Shown here piece by piece: positions 25,503 to 33,854 of a stretch of DNA of 49,422 nucleotides; position 1 is the stretch's first letter, and every line of letters begins with the position of its first letter. This DNA is from Campylobacterales bacterium (GTDB lineage Bacteria; Campylobacterota; Campylobacteria; Campylobacterales; Sulfurimonadaceae): contig JAPLGM010000013.1 of NCBI GenBank assembly GCA_026390165.1, positions 1 through 49,422 of the forward strand. Direction: 5' to 3'. The position numbers were made by a program, and so were the translations under genes. Below the pieces are notes generated by a model that saw only the letters and a program-made list of their open reading frames with translations, was not told where the DNA came from and searched no databases.

Positions 25503-27433
25503 CAGATTGTTCAAGTTTCAACCAGTTGTATTATGCTAAAGACACCCTTATTAAAGCCAAAGGGGAGATAATAGAGGAGTGGATTTCTCAAAAACAATGC
25601 ACGGATATTCTTCACCATCATAATATAGCGGAGATATGGTTTAGAGACTATTATGCGAACAGCGTTTTTGATTATTTTATGGGGGTAGTGACGGGGGATA
25701 CCCCGCTTGGACAATGCCCTGTTATCCAAAATTTTATTGATTATTTAAAGAATCAAGAGATACGTTCGGATGAGCTTTTTACGCTGTGTACCCATTTTAA
25801 GCGTGCTGCAATTAATGCGACCTATCGGCTTGGAATTCATTCTCAAGGGGTATTTGAGGCGATTAGCTATTTGTTTGATACAAATTTTGCGGGTGTTTTG
25901 AAGCTTTATACCGACACGATCTATCAAAAAGAGCAAGAAGCAATTGAGGCGAATAAAGCAAAAGAGTATTTTCTCTCCAATATGTCGCACGAAATACGTA
26001 CTCCCTTAAACGCTATTTTGGGTTTTGTTGCACTCCTTAAAGAGGAAGAGACCCATCCCACTCATCAAAATTATCTGGATATTATTGCCAATAGCGGGGA
26101 AAATCTACTCCATATTATCAATGATATTTTGGACTTTTCCAAACTTCGTAGTGGTGAATTTGCGATAGATTCCCACCCTTTTAATATTTACGAGCGGATA
26201 ATCAATATTTTTGATCTTTTCATCCCCAATGCGAATCTGAAGAATATTTCGATTCTTAAATCCATAAACGTAATGGCAGGGGATTATATTATTGCTGATT
26301 CCTTTAGAATCCAACAAATCGTCGGAAATCTTCTCAGTAATGCGATTAAATTTAGCCCATTTGATTCATTAATACGTGTTGAGGTGATGATGGTGGATTG
26401 TGTATTAACCATTCGTGTGCAGGATGAGGGGGATGGTATTGCACCTGAAGAGCAACGCCGTATTTTCACCCCTTTTTATCAAGCATCAGAGGGGGTTAAA
26501 CGAAATAGCGGGAGTGGGTTGGGACTCTCTATTTGCAAACAATTGGTGACCCAAATGGGGGGTGAAATTACGTTGGAATCGCAAATCGGTAAGGGTAGCT
26601 TATTTGTGGTTACTGTCCCTGTAGAGTGCGCTCCAGAGGATTTCATGGATCTGAAAAGTGAAAAACTTGAAGTAAATTTATTTCAAGGTAAAGTTTTGGT
26701 TGCCGAAGATAATGAAGCAAACCAAGCGCTGATTCGGATCGTTCTTGAAAAATATGGTTTATATGTGGAGATTGTTTCCAATGGTGAAGAAGCGTATACC
26801 TATGCGATCCAAGAGCCGTTCGATCTGATTTTAATGGATGAACAAATGCCTATTCTGAATGGTCATGAAGCCGTTGCAAAAATTCGCTCTTTTGAACGCA
26901 AACATGATCAAACCCCTGTTCCGATTGTAGCATTGAGTGCCAATGTTCTCAAAGGCTCACGTGAGAGGGCATTAGTGTGGGGATACGATGCGTTTATTGG
27001 TAAGCCTTTTGAGCGTAAGGATTTAGAGCCACTTTTAGAGAAATATTTAAATAAGCAAGCAGGTAAGAAGAAATTTTGCCTACAAAAGAATAATGAATCT
27101 TCCGAAATGAGTCGAATGAAAAAGGCGCTGATGTTAGAAGATGAGCAAATTGTGCAGTTGTTGGATCTTTTTCATTCTAAGATGAGAGATGCACTTTTAG
27201 AGTTACAAAGGGCAATTGAGAGTCGAGATTATGATGTTCTTGGACGCATTGCCCATTTGATAAAAGGGTCAAGTGCCAACTTCAGATTTGAGGAGTTTTC
27301 ACGTCTTGCAGCGTTGATAGAGGACGCAGCCTTGAATAATAGAGAGACTTTTGATTTTGAGGAGGCTTATCATGTGCTGGAGAAAGAGTATGGGTATTTG
27401 CCAAAGGGAGAGAACCTTCACTCCTCCAAATAA
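25499..27433 (+). CDS. Hybrid sensor kinase: N-terminal helical domain, HisKA, HATPase, REC, HPt
   Basis: This 644-residue protein has no membrane segment. An N-terminal helical domain of about 145 residues (unassigned; its WFRDYYANSVFDYF and TLCTHFKRAAI look like an RsbR- or globin-like helical fold) leads by a coiled coil to His164 in SNMSHEIRTPLN. HATPase has N-box NLLSNAIKFS, DEGDGI and GSGLGLSI. REC has Asp447 in LILMDEQMP and GKPF later, and HPt has His586 in IAHLIKGSS. All four phosphorelay residues are present. ATG 25499 overlaps the stop of the deformylase-like membrane gene; the frame is open further upstream but inside that gene. The HPt probably passes phosphate to the convergent regulator at 27418. 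Confidence 0.88.
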   Translation: MTDCSSFNQLYYAKDTLIKAKGEIIEEWISQKQCTDILHHHNIAEIWFRDYYANSVFDYFMGVVTGDTPLGQCPVIQNFIDYLKNQEIRSDELFTLCTHFKRAAINATYRLGIHSQGVFEAISYLFDTNFAGVLKLYTDTIYQKEQEAIEANKAKEYFLSNMSHEIRTPLNAILGFVALLKEEETHPTHQNYLDIIANSGENLLHIINDILDFSKLRSGEFAIDSHPFNIYERIINIFDLFIPNANLKNISILKSINVMAGDYIIADSFRIQQIVGNLLSNAIKFSPFDSLIRVEVMMVDCVLTIRVQDEGDGIAPEEQRRIFTPFYQASEGVKRNSGSGLGLSICKQLVTQMGGEITLESQIGKGSLFVVTVPVECAPEDFMDLKSEKLEVNLFQGKVLVAEDNEANQALIRIVLEKYGLYVEIVSNGEEAYTYAIQEPFDLILMDEQMPILNGHEAVAKIRSFERKHDQTPVPIVALSANVLKGSRERALVWGYDAFIGKPFERKDLEPLLEKYLNKQAGKKKFCLQKNNESSEMSRMKKALMLEDEQIVQLLDLFHSKMRDALLELQRAIESRDYDVLGRIAHLIKGSSANFRFEEFSRLAALIEDAALNNRETFDFEEAYHVLEKEYGYLPKGENLHSSK

Positions 27434-28167
27434 TACCCAATCCCTGAGGCATTTTTAATCACATCCGTAGGAAGTTTATTCCGTAATCGCCATACGAGTG
27501 TCCGAACACTATTATCGCTTGCCCCTTCCCGTTCCCATACATATTCAGTCGCCTGTGCAAAATCAACGACACTTCCTAAATGAACGACTAATAAGCGGAT
27601 AAAAGCATTCTCTTTTTTGGTCAATTTTATTTTTTGATCTTTATAAAAGGTCTCCCCCAGTGAGATGTCGTGACGATACCCCTCTCCAAATTCGACAAGA
27701 GGTTGATCCGAAATTTTTTTGATATAAAGAAGTTTTTCGAGATGTTCTTTGTCGTGCTTGAGTTCATCCATACTGACAAGCCGTTTTTGTTCCTCTGCGA
27801 AGCGGTAGAGTGCCATTTGGATGGTGGTATGAAGATTGAGAGGGTCGAATGGTTTAACAATATAGCCGTACGGCTCTGTTTGCTTGGCACTGGTTAGTAT
27901 TTCTGTGTCGGAGTGGGCGGTAAGGAATATAAAAGGGCGAGGCATCTTATCGCGGATAAAATGGGCAATTTCTATCCCCTCATTATTGCGTTTTAATCCT
28001 ATATCGATGAGGACAATATCGGGATTGTAAATTTTTATTTTGTTTTGAGCACTGAGTTCATCATTCGCAAGGGAGAGAATTTCATATCCTAGTTTTTCCA
28101 ATGACATTTTCAAGTTAAGTGCCGTTACGTCATCGTCTTCGATAATAAGTACTTTAATAGAGGCCAT
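27418..28167 (-). CDS. Response regulator with winged-helix output domain
   Basis: REC (about 4-125) has IIEDDD, phosphoacceptor Asp55 (VLIDIGLK), TAH and KPFDP. A linker of about 60 residues (RFAEEQKRLVSMDEL and following) is longer than normal and coiled. The winged-helix domain (about 180-249) has LTKKENAFIRLLVVHLG, a recognition region DNSVRTLVWRLRNKLP and the wing GIGYYLEE. It converges on the hybrid kinase gene with a 16-base overlap of their 3' ends. The pair is likely cognate, although it is not in one operon. Confidence 0.85.
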   Translation of the reverse strand: MASIKVLIIEDDDVTALNLKMSLEKLGYEILSLANDELSAQNKIKIYNPDIVLIDIGLKRNNEGIEIAHFIRDKMPRPFIFLTAHSDTEILTSAKQTEPYGYIVKPFDPLNLHTTIQMALYRFAEEQKRLVSMDELKHDKEHLEKLLYIKKISDQPLVEFGEGYRHDISLGETFYKDQKIKLTKKENAFIRLLVVHLGSVVDFAQATEYVWEREGASDNSVRTLVWRLRNKLPTDVIKNASGIGYYLEE

Positions 28168-28320
28168 AAGTCACTTCATTGATAAATTTTTGATTATTTT
28201 ATCACAACTTTATAATAAATAAGAGATTATTATAGCATTTCATCTCTAATATAAGTGCTTTAGGGGAGGTTCAATCCAAATGGGTATAATCGCGAATTAC
28301 AGAAATTTTCACACCCATGG

Positions 28321-29697
28321 ATGCCCATAATGCTTGATTTTGATAAATTTACCCGATATTCCAAACCTGGACCACGTTATACGAGTTATCCTACTGCGTT
28401 AGAATTTAGTGATACGTTTGGTTACACATCGTATCTTGAAAAACTTCATTCCCAAGATCCAAAGCGTCCATTGTCCCTCTATTTTCACCTCCCTTTTTGT
28501 AAAAATGCCTGTTACTTTTGTGGTTGTAATGTCGTTTTTACCTCCAAAGAGGAGAAGAAAGAGCGTTATATCGATTATTTGTTGCGTGAAATGGAGATTT
28601 TGAGTCAACACATCGATGTTAGCCGCCCTGTTATTCAGCTCCATTTCGGCGGGGGGACACCAACATTTTTTAATGCGGAGCAGTTGGGGCGTATTATTGG
28701 TGCGATCAAAAGTCATTTTAAAAATTTCACAGCCGATGCGGAGATTAGTTGTGAGATTGATCCCCGTCATATCAACGAAGAACAGATGAAGGTGATGAGT
28801 GACGCAGGGTTCAATCGCGTCAGCTTTGGGATTCAAGATTTTGATGAAAAAGTTCAAATTGCGGTTCACCGTGTTCAGCCGTATGATATTACGAAAGCTG
28901 CTATGGAGTTGGCACGACAATACAATATGGTGAGTGTCAATGTCGATTTGATTTACGGATTGCCATATCAGAGCTTAGAGACGTTTAAAAAGAGTCTTGA
29001 TTTGGCAATTTCTCTCAATCCTGACCGTTTTGCTGTCTTTAATTACGCCCATGTGCCATGGTTGAAAAAAACGATGCGTAAAATTGATGAGACGACATTG
29101 CCACTTCCTGCGGAAAAATTGGCGATTATGCGTTATACCATCGACTATATGAATGAACGCGGATACAAAATGATCGGCATGGATCACTTTGCCAAGCCTG
29201 CGGATGAACTGTTCAAAGCGATTGAAAAAGGGGAGTTGCACCGTAATTTCCAAGGCTATACAACCAAAGGGGGTGCGGATTTGATTGGTGTTGGTCTCAC
29301 CTCCATAGGAGAAGGGGCGGATTATTACTCTCAAAACTTTAAAGAGATGGATCGGTATGAAGAGGCGATTGATGCGGGGAAATTGCCTCATGAACGCGGT
29401 GTCGCCCTAAATGTTGATGACCGTATTCGTCAATACGTTATTATGGAGCTGATGAGTAACTTCAAGCTCGATATTGGTCGATTTGAAAAACTCTACAAGG
29501 TCAAATTTGCAGAGTATTTTGCCGATGCACTGGAGGAGTTAAAACCTTTCGAAGCGGATGAACTTTTGACGATGACCCCAAGCCTTATCGAATGTTCTCC
29601 TACGGGGACGTTGCTGATCCGTAATATCGCCATCGTTTTTGATGCCTATATGAAACGGCACGCTTCAAACTCAAAAACATTCAGCAAGACGGTGTAA
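28321..29697 (+). CDS. hemN: Oxygen-independent coproporphyrinogen III oxidase
   Basis: HemN is a radical-SAM enzyme that decarboxylates coproporphyrinogen III to protoporphyrinogen IX in haem synthesis without oxygen. The 458-residue protein has YSKPGPRYTSYPTALEF at the N-terminus, the cluster motif FCKNACYFCGC (Cys60, 64, 67, 69), FGGGTP and a HemN C-terminal domain. The N-terminal block and the CxC cluster end distinguish true HemN from HemW-like proteins. ATG 28321 and ATG 28330 are both possible. It starts a four-gene operon with 1-base or overlapping junctions. Confidence 0.93.
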   Translation: MPIMLDFDKFTRYSKPGPRYTSYPTALEFSDTFGYTSYLEKLHSQDPKRPLSLYFHLPFCKNACYFCGCNVVFTSKEEKKERYIDYLLREMEILSQHIDVSRPVIQLHFGGGTPTFFNAEQLGRIIGAIKSHFKNFTADAEISCEIDPRHINEEQMKVMSDAGFNRVSFGIQDFDEKVQIAVHRVQPYDITKAAMELARQYNMVSVNVDLIYGLPYQSLETFKKSLDLAISLNPDRFAVFNYAHVPWLKKTMRKIDETTLPLPAEKLAIMRYTIDYMNERGYKMIGMDHFAKPADELFKAIEKGELHRNFQGYTTKGGADLIGVGLTSIGEGADYYSQNFKEMDRYEEAIDAGKLPHERGVALNVDDRIRQYVIMELMSNFKLDIGRFEKLYKVKFAEYFADALEELKPFEADELLTMTPSLIECSPTGTLLIRNIAIVFDAYMKRHASNSKTFSKTV

Positions 29698-29698
29698 G

Positions 29699-30982
29699 AT
29701 GACGAAAAACGGCGAAGTGTTCAATTTTACCGAAACCTCGGATGCGTGTATCAAATGTGGAAAATGTATCCCCGTTTGTACGATTCACAATGTCAATGCG
29801 GATGAGGTCACTTCTCCTCGCGGATTTATTGATCTCCTTGGAGCGTATCAGCGGGGTGAGTTGGAGCTTGATTTTAATGCCAAAGAGATTTTTGAGAGCT
29901 GTTTTTTGTGTACTAACTGTACCGATGTATGCCCTAAAGCGTTACCGACGGATATGGTGATCGAACAAGTGCGTGCGGATATTGCCGATAAATTTGGGAT
30001 TGCGTGGTTTAAACGGGCCTTTTTTTATCTCTTGCGTCACCGGTTGACGATGGATATTCTCTTTAAACTTGGGTATGTTTTTCAAACGTGCGGCTTTAAG
30101 ATCAAAGCGGAACTTAACTCAATGCAACCACGATTTAATCTTCCCATTATCAAAAAAGATCGTCTACTGCCTGCCATGGGGAAAACGTCGTTTTTAAACA
30201 GCTATCCTGAAAATATCTCCCATGGGGGAAAACGTCGTGTCGCGATTTTCATAGGGTGTTTGGGGAATTACAACTATACGCAAATTGGTGATGGATTGGT
30301 TGAAATTTTAGAAGAGCTGAAGATTGATGTCTTTATCCCCAAAAAACAGCTTTGTTGTGGAGCACCTGCCTATTTTACGGGAGATTTCGCGACGGTTGAT
30401 CACAATGCCAAAAAGAATATTGCCTATTTTGAGAGTTTTATTGATGAGGTCGAGGCGATTATTATCCCCGAAGCGACGTGCAGTGCGATGATAAAAATCG
30501 ATTATGAACACTTCTTTCACGATCAGCCGGAGTGGTTGGAGCGTTCCAAAAAACTCAAAGATAAGATCTTTATGGCAACCGAATGGTTGGAACAACATAC
30601 TGATCTTAAAACGGTGTTAGCCCATAAAAAACGCTCCGATTTGAGTGTCACCTATCATGACCCGTGTCATGCCCGCAAAATGCAAGGGATTCACAAAGAA
30701 CCTCGAACCCTCATTGCCCAAAATTACGCCATCAAAGAGATGAGTGACCCTAATACCTGTTGTGGTTTTGGAGGGGTGACGATGCAAACGGAGAAATTCC
30801 ATTTTGCTCAAGCGGTCGGTCGTCCCAAAGCGGCGATGATTAAACAAAGTGGCGCACAAATCGTCAGTGCCGAGTGCAGTGCGTGCCGTATGCAAATCAA
30901 TAACTCCCTCAATGAAGCGAATGTGGATGTTATCTTTAAAAATCCGATTGAGTTGATTGCCGAAGCGTTGAAGGGAAAATAA
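29699..30982 (+). CDS. GlcF/LutA-like iron-sulfur oxidoreductase subunit
   Basis: Two 4Fe-4S motifs (CIKCGKCIPVC at 17-27; CFLCTNCTDVCP at about 68-79) are followed by two cysteine-rich CCG domains: KKQLCCGAPAYF and, near the C-terminus, DPNTCCGFGG with HDPCHARKM before it. This is the build of GlcF (glycolate oxidase), LutA/LldE (lactate) and HdrD-type electron transfer subunits. No flavoprotein partner (GlcD) is adjacent. It starts 1 base after the hemN stop. A role in passing electrons from HemN-step chemistry or from a distant dehydrogenase is possible, but function is not settled. Confidence 0.82.
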   Translation: MTKNGEVFNFTETSDACIKCGKCIPVCTIHNVNADEVTSPRGFIDLLGAYQRGELELDFNAKEIFESCFLCTNCTDVCPKALPTDMVIEQVRADIADKFGIAWFKRAFFYLLRHRLTMDILFKLGYVFQTCGFKIKAELNSMQPRFNLPIIKKDRLLPAMGKTSFLNSYPENISHGGKRRVAIFIGCLGNYNYTQIGDGLVEILEELKIDVFIPKKQLCCGAPAYFTGDFATVDHNAKKNIAYFESFIDEVEAIIIPEATCSAMIKIDYEHFFHDQPEWLERSKKLKDKIFMATEWLEQHTDLKTVLAHKKRSDLSVTYHDPCHARKMQGIHKEPRTLIAQNYAIKEMSDPNTCCGFGGVTMQTEKFHFAQAVGRPKAAMIKQSGAQIVSAECSACRMQINNSLNEANVDVIFKNPIELIAEALKGK

Positions 30983-31479
30983 TGACGACATTAGAAGTTA
31001 ATACGTTTTTAGAGCAATTTCAAACCCTTATGATGGCATCTCTTACCCCTGAGGGGGAAGTGCACGCGAGCACCGCTCCGTTTGTCCGACAGGAGAACGA
31101 TTTTTATATCTTGATTAGTACCATTGCACAACATGGGAGGAATCTTCTCCTTTCCCCAAAAGTCTCATTATTTTTTGCCGAAGATGAAGCCAAAACACTT
31201 CAACCGTTCGCCCGTAAACGGATTACCATTGAGGCTTCCGTCTCTGAAATTCTCCGTGAAGAGGGTATGTTTGAAGCAATAATAACGTTGTTCAAAGAGA
31301 AGTTTGATAGCGATTTGATTAACTCGTTGTCAGGGATGGGAGATTTCCATCTTTTTAAACTTTCTACGGTGAGCGGAAGTGCTGTTATGGGATTTGGAAA
31401 AGCGTATCGTTTGAATGAAAAGTTGGAAGTGATGAAACAGATTGTAGGACACCATCAAAAGGGGCATGGCAATGGATAA
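30982..31479 (+). CDS. HugZ-like FMN/haem split-barrel protein
   Basis: This 165-residue protein has the split-barrel core of the pyridoxamine oxidase superfamily: LMMASLTPEGEVHASTAPFV, DFYILISTIAQHGRNLLLSPKVSLFF and RKRITIEASV. The C-terminal tail GHHQKGHG is the histidine-rich end typical of HugZ-type haem-degrading proteins, where a histidine of this tail binds haem. HugZ of Campylobacter and Helicobacter is about 250 residues; this one lacks the N-terminal extension. The start overlaps the preceding stop (TAATG). Haem oxygenase or haem carrier role is inferred from family and the hemN neighbour. Confidence 0.75.
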   Translation: MTTLEVNTFLEQFQTLMMASLTPEGEVHASTAPFVRQENDFYILISTIAQHGRNLLLSPKVSLFFAEDEAKTLQPFARKRITIEASVSEILREEGMFEAIITLFKEKFDSDLINSLSGMGDFHLFKLSTVSGSAVMGFGKAYRLNEKLEVMKQIVGHHQKGHGNG

Positions 31480-31807
31480 GCTTTTAATCGTATGGAGTAG
31501 CGGAGAGATCGAGGTTGCTAAAAAACTCGTCTTATTGTACGGAAGCGTTATTTTACCGCGCGGTTATTGGGACGAAGCCCATTTGATGATTTGGGGGCCT
31601 TCGGCGAAGCTCTTGGCTGAAAATACGGAGTTGCAAGAGATGGTTGCCAAAGTGATAGAGAGCGGTGTAAAAGCCTCTGTCTGTATTGTATGTAGTGATG
31701 ATTATGGCGTGAGCGAACAATTGAGTGCGATGGGCATTGAACCGATTCATACGGGGGAATTTTTGACACAGGCATTGAAGAGTGACTGGAAAGTGGTGAC
31801 GTTTTAA
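31472..31807 (+). CDS. DsrE-like small protein
   Basis: This protein of about 111 residues has the DsrE/F-like alpha/beta fold: KLLIVWSSGEIEVAKKLVLLY, an AHLMIWGPSAKLL strand-helix unit, and GVKASVCIVCSDDYGV with two cysteines near the position of the active cysteines of sulfur-transfer DsrE proteins. ATG 31472 is preferred over 31466 because GGGG lies 7 bases before it. It overlaps the HugZ-like gene by 8 bases and ends the operon. Sulfur relay is possible; many such proteins have no known role. Confidence 0.68.
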   Translation: MDKLLIVWSSGEIEVAKKLVLLYGSVILPRGYWDEAHLMIWGPSAKLLAENTELQEMVAKVIESGVKASVCIVCSDDYGVSEQLSAMGIEPIHTGEFLTQALKSDWKVVTF

Positions 31808-31920
31808 TCCTAATGCCCTAAGCCATCGTATTTCAAAACCTGCTATTTTGAGGTCACTTTTACAAATTGGTGATTTGGCAAATTCATTTTTATAAGAATG
31901 TTATTTTAAAAAGGATAATG

Positions 31921-33027
31921 ATGAATAATGACACTTTCGATTATTTAGTATCTCAGATCACAACCGTCCATGATACGATCCAAGCCGAGGCTATAAAAAG
32001 CGTTAGCAAGAGTTTAACAATTCGCAATTGGTTGATTGGGTATTACATTGTCGAATATGAGCAAAACGGTGCGGATAGAGCCAACTATGGTGATAAAGTC
32101 ATTGAAAATTTGGTTAGTAAGCTTAACCATATTAAAGGGATGTCTCGAAGTAATTTGAAGTCTTTTCGACTTTTTTATATAACATATCCTCAGATAAGCC
32201 AGTCAGTGCCTGACCAATTCAGTTTAAATTACACAAAAAGCCAGTCACTGACTGGCCAATCTACAATACATCAAATAGGTATTCTTAAGCTTCTTAATTC
32301 TTGTACTTTTACACACTTTGTTGAACTGATTAAAATTGATGATTCATTGAAAAGATTATTTTATGAAGTAGAAACTATTAAAGGGAATTGGAGTGTTCGA
32401 GAACTCCAGCGACAAGTAAATAGTCAAACCTATGAACGTATTGGATTATCGCACGATAAAAAAGAGCTGATTGCATCGATCACGTCTACAGCCGAAAAAC
32501 TACTACCCGAACAGATTATCAAAGACCCCTATATCTTGGAATTTACTGGGTTGGAGACCAAAGCGAAATACAGTGAAAACGATTTAGAGACGGCATTGTT
32601 AAACCATTTACAAGATTTTTTACTTGAACTTGGAAATGGGTTTTGTTTCGAGGCACGTCAAAAACGGATTTCGATAGATAACGAGCACGACCGAATCGAT
32701 TTGGTCTTTTACCATCGGGTGCTAAAATGTCATGTATTGGTTGATTTGAAAATCAGAGATTTTTCTTATGCTGATGTTGGGCAGATGAATTTTTATCTCA
32801 ATTACTACAAAAATGAGATAATGGCGGAGAATGATAATCCCCCTGTCGGATTGATATTATGTGCGGGTAAAAATAATACTAAAGTTGAGTATGCTACGGC
32901 GGGACTCAGTAATCAGCTTTTTGTCTCAAAATACAAAATTAATCTCCCTTCTCTTAAAGAGATAGAAGAATTTATTGAAGATGAATTAGACGAACTTCAA
33001 AAAGAACTAGATAAAGGAATCGAATAA
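31921..33027 (+). CDS. YhcG-family PDDEXK nuclease-domain protein (DUF1016)
   Basis: The N-terminal DUF1016 domain is seen in SLTIRNWLIGYYIVEYEQNG, YGDKVIENLVSKL and GMSRSNLKSFRLFY. The C-terminal PD-(D/E)XK domain has HDRIDLVFYHRVLKCHVLVDLKI and QMNFYLNYY. YhcG proteins are predicted nucleases found in accessory and defence-type contexts, with no agreed cellular role. ATG 31921 (or 31918) follows AAAGGAT; the open frame extends 17 codons further upstream without support. The linker between the domains is unusual, carrying two copies of a 23-bp repeat. It sits alone between housekeeping genes, 3 bases before lgt, and may have been acquired. Confidence 0.83.
   Translation: MNNDTFDYLVSQITTVHDTIQAEAIKSVSKSLTIRNWLIGYYIVEYEQNGADRANYGDKVIENLVSKLNHIKGMSRSNLKSFRLFYITYPQISQSVPDQFSLNYTKSQSLTGQSTIHQIGILKLLNSCTFTHFVELIKIDDSLKRLFYEVETIKGNWSVRELQRQVNSQTYERIGLSHDKKELIASITSTAEKLLPEQIIKDPYILEFTGLETKAKYSENDLETALLNHLQDFLLELGNGFCFEARQKRISIDNEHDRIDLVFYHRVLKCHVLVDLKIRDFSYADVGQMNFYLNYYKNEIMAENDNPPVGLILCAGKNNTKVEYATAGLSNQLFVSKYKINLPSLKEIEEFIEDELDELQKELDKGIE
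32196..32260 (+). repeat. Pair of 23-bp palindromic repeats within the YhcG gene
   Basis: The copies lie at 32196-32218 and 32238-32260, 42 bases apart (14 codons, in frame), and match at 20 of 23 positions. The second contains the perfect 17-bp palindrome GCCAGTCA-C-TGACTGGC at 32240-32256. They encode SQSVPDQF and SQSLTGQS in the linker between the two YhcG domains. Confidence 0.65.
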
Positions 33028-33029
33028 CC

Positions 33030-33854
33030 ATGGAATACTGGAATCACATATACGAACACTTCAACCCCGTAGCCTTTAACCTCTTCTCTATCCCTGTCCA
33101 TTGGTATGGGTTGATGTATGTCTTGGCGTTGCTTTCAGCTCTTATGATTGCTAAATGGATCGTTCAAAAAGATAATATTGCTATTACGAAAGAGCAGTTG
33201 GACGATTATTTTATCTACGCTGAAATCGGGGTGATTCTCGGGGCACGATTGGGGTATGTTCTCTTTTACGATACCCATACAATGTATTATCTGACACAAC
33301 CGTGGCAAATTTTCAATCCGTTTATTGATGGGCAGTTTGTTGGGATTCGGGGGATGAGTTTTCATGGGGCGATTGTGGGCTTTTTGATCGGGTCGTATTT
33401 GTATCATCGCCGTCATGGTGTCTCTTTTGGTCGGTTGATGGATTTGGTGGCGGTATCGGTTCCTTTGGGGTATGTCTTTGGGCGGATTGGAAATTTTCTC
33501 AATCAGGAACTCGTCGGGCGTGCCACCGATGTACCGTGGGGGATTTATGTCTATGATACCCTCCGTCACCCTTCGCAGCTGTATGAGGCGTTTGTGGAGG
33601 GAATCGTGGTGTTTGTGATCATCTATGCGTATCGCCATCGTAAAGCCTTTGAGGGTGAACTGATTTTACTCTATGGATTTTTATACGGAGTAGGGCGTGC
33701 AATGGTCGAATTTTACCGTGCTCCTGATGCGCAAATCGGGTATCTCATCGGTCAATGGATGACGTTGGGGATGGCGCTTAGTTTAGCAATGGCGGCTGTT
33801 TCGGCGATACTTTGGGTGATGTTACGCTCTCAAAATTCGATACAAAAAGTGTGA
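33030..33854 (+). CDS. lgt: Prolipoprotein diacylglyceryl transferase
   Basis: Lgt transfers diacylglycerol from phosphatidylglycerol to the lipobox cysteine of prolipoproteins, at the inner membrane. The 274-residue protein is polytopic, with HWYGLMYVLALLSA at the start, RGMSFHGAIVG and the signature RIGNFLNQELVGR (about 153-165), and a final GQWMTLGMALSLAMA helix. All blocks are normal. Its 3' end overlaps the convergent kinase gene by 25 bases. No clear ribosome binding site lies before ATG 33030. Confidence 0.94.
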   Translation: MEYWNHIYEHFNPVAFNLFSIPVHWYGLMYVLALLSALMIAKWIVQKDNIAITKEQLDDYFIYAEIGVILGARLGYVLFYDTHTMYYLTQPWQIFNPFIDGQFVGIRGMSFHGAIVGFLIGSYLYHRRHGVSFGRLMDLVAVSVPLGYVFGRIGNFLNQELVGRATDVPWGIYVYDTLRHPSQLYEAFVEGIVVFVIIYAYRHRKAFEGELILLYGFLYGVGRAMVEFYRAPDAQIGYLIGQWMTLGMALSLAMAAVSAILWVMLRSQNSIQKV

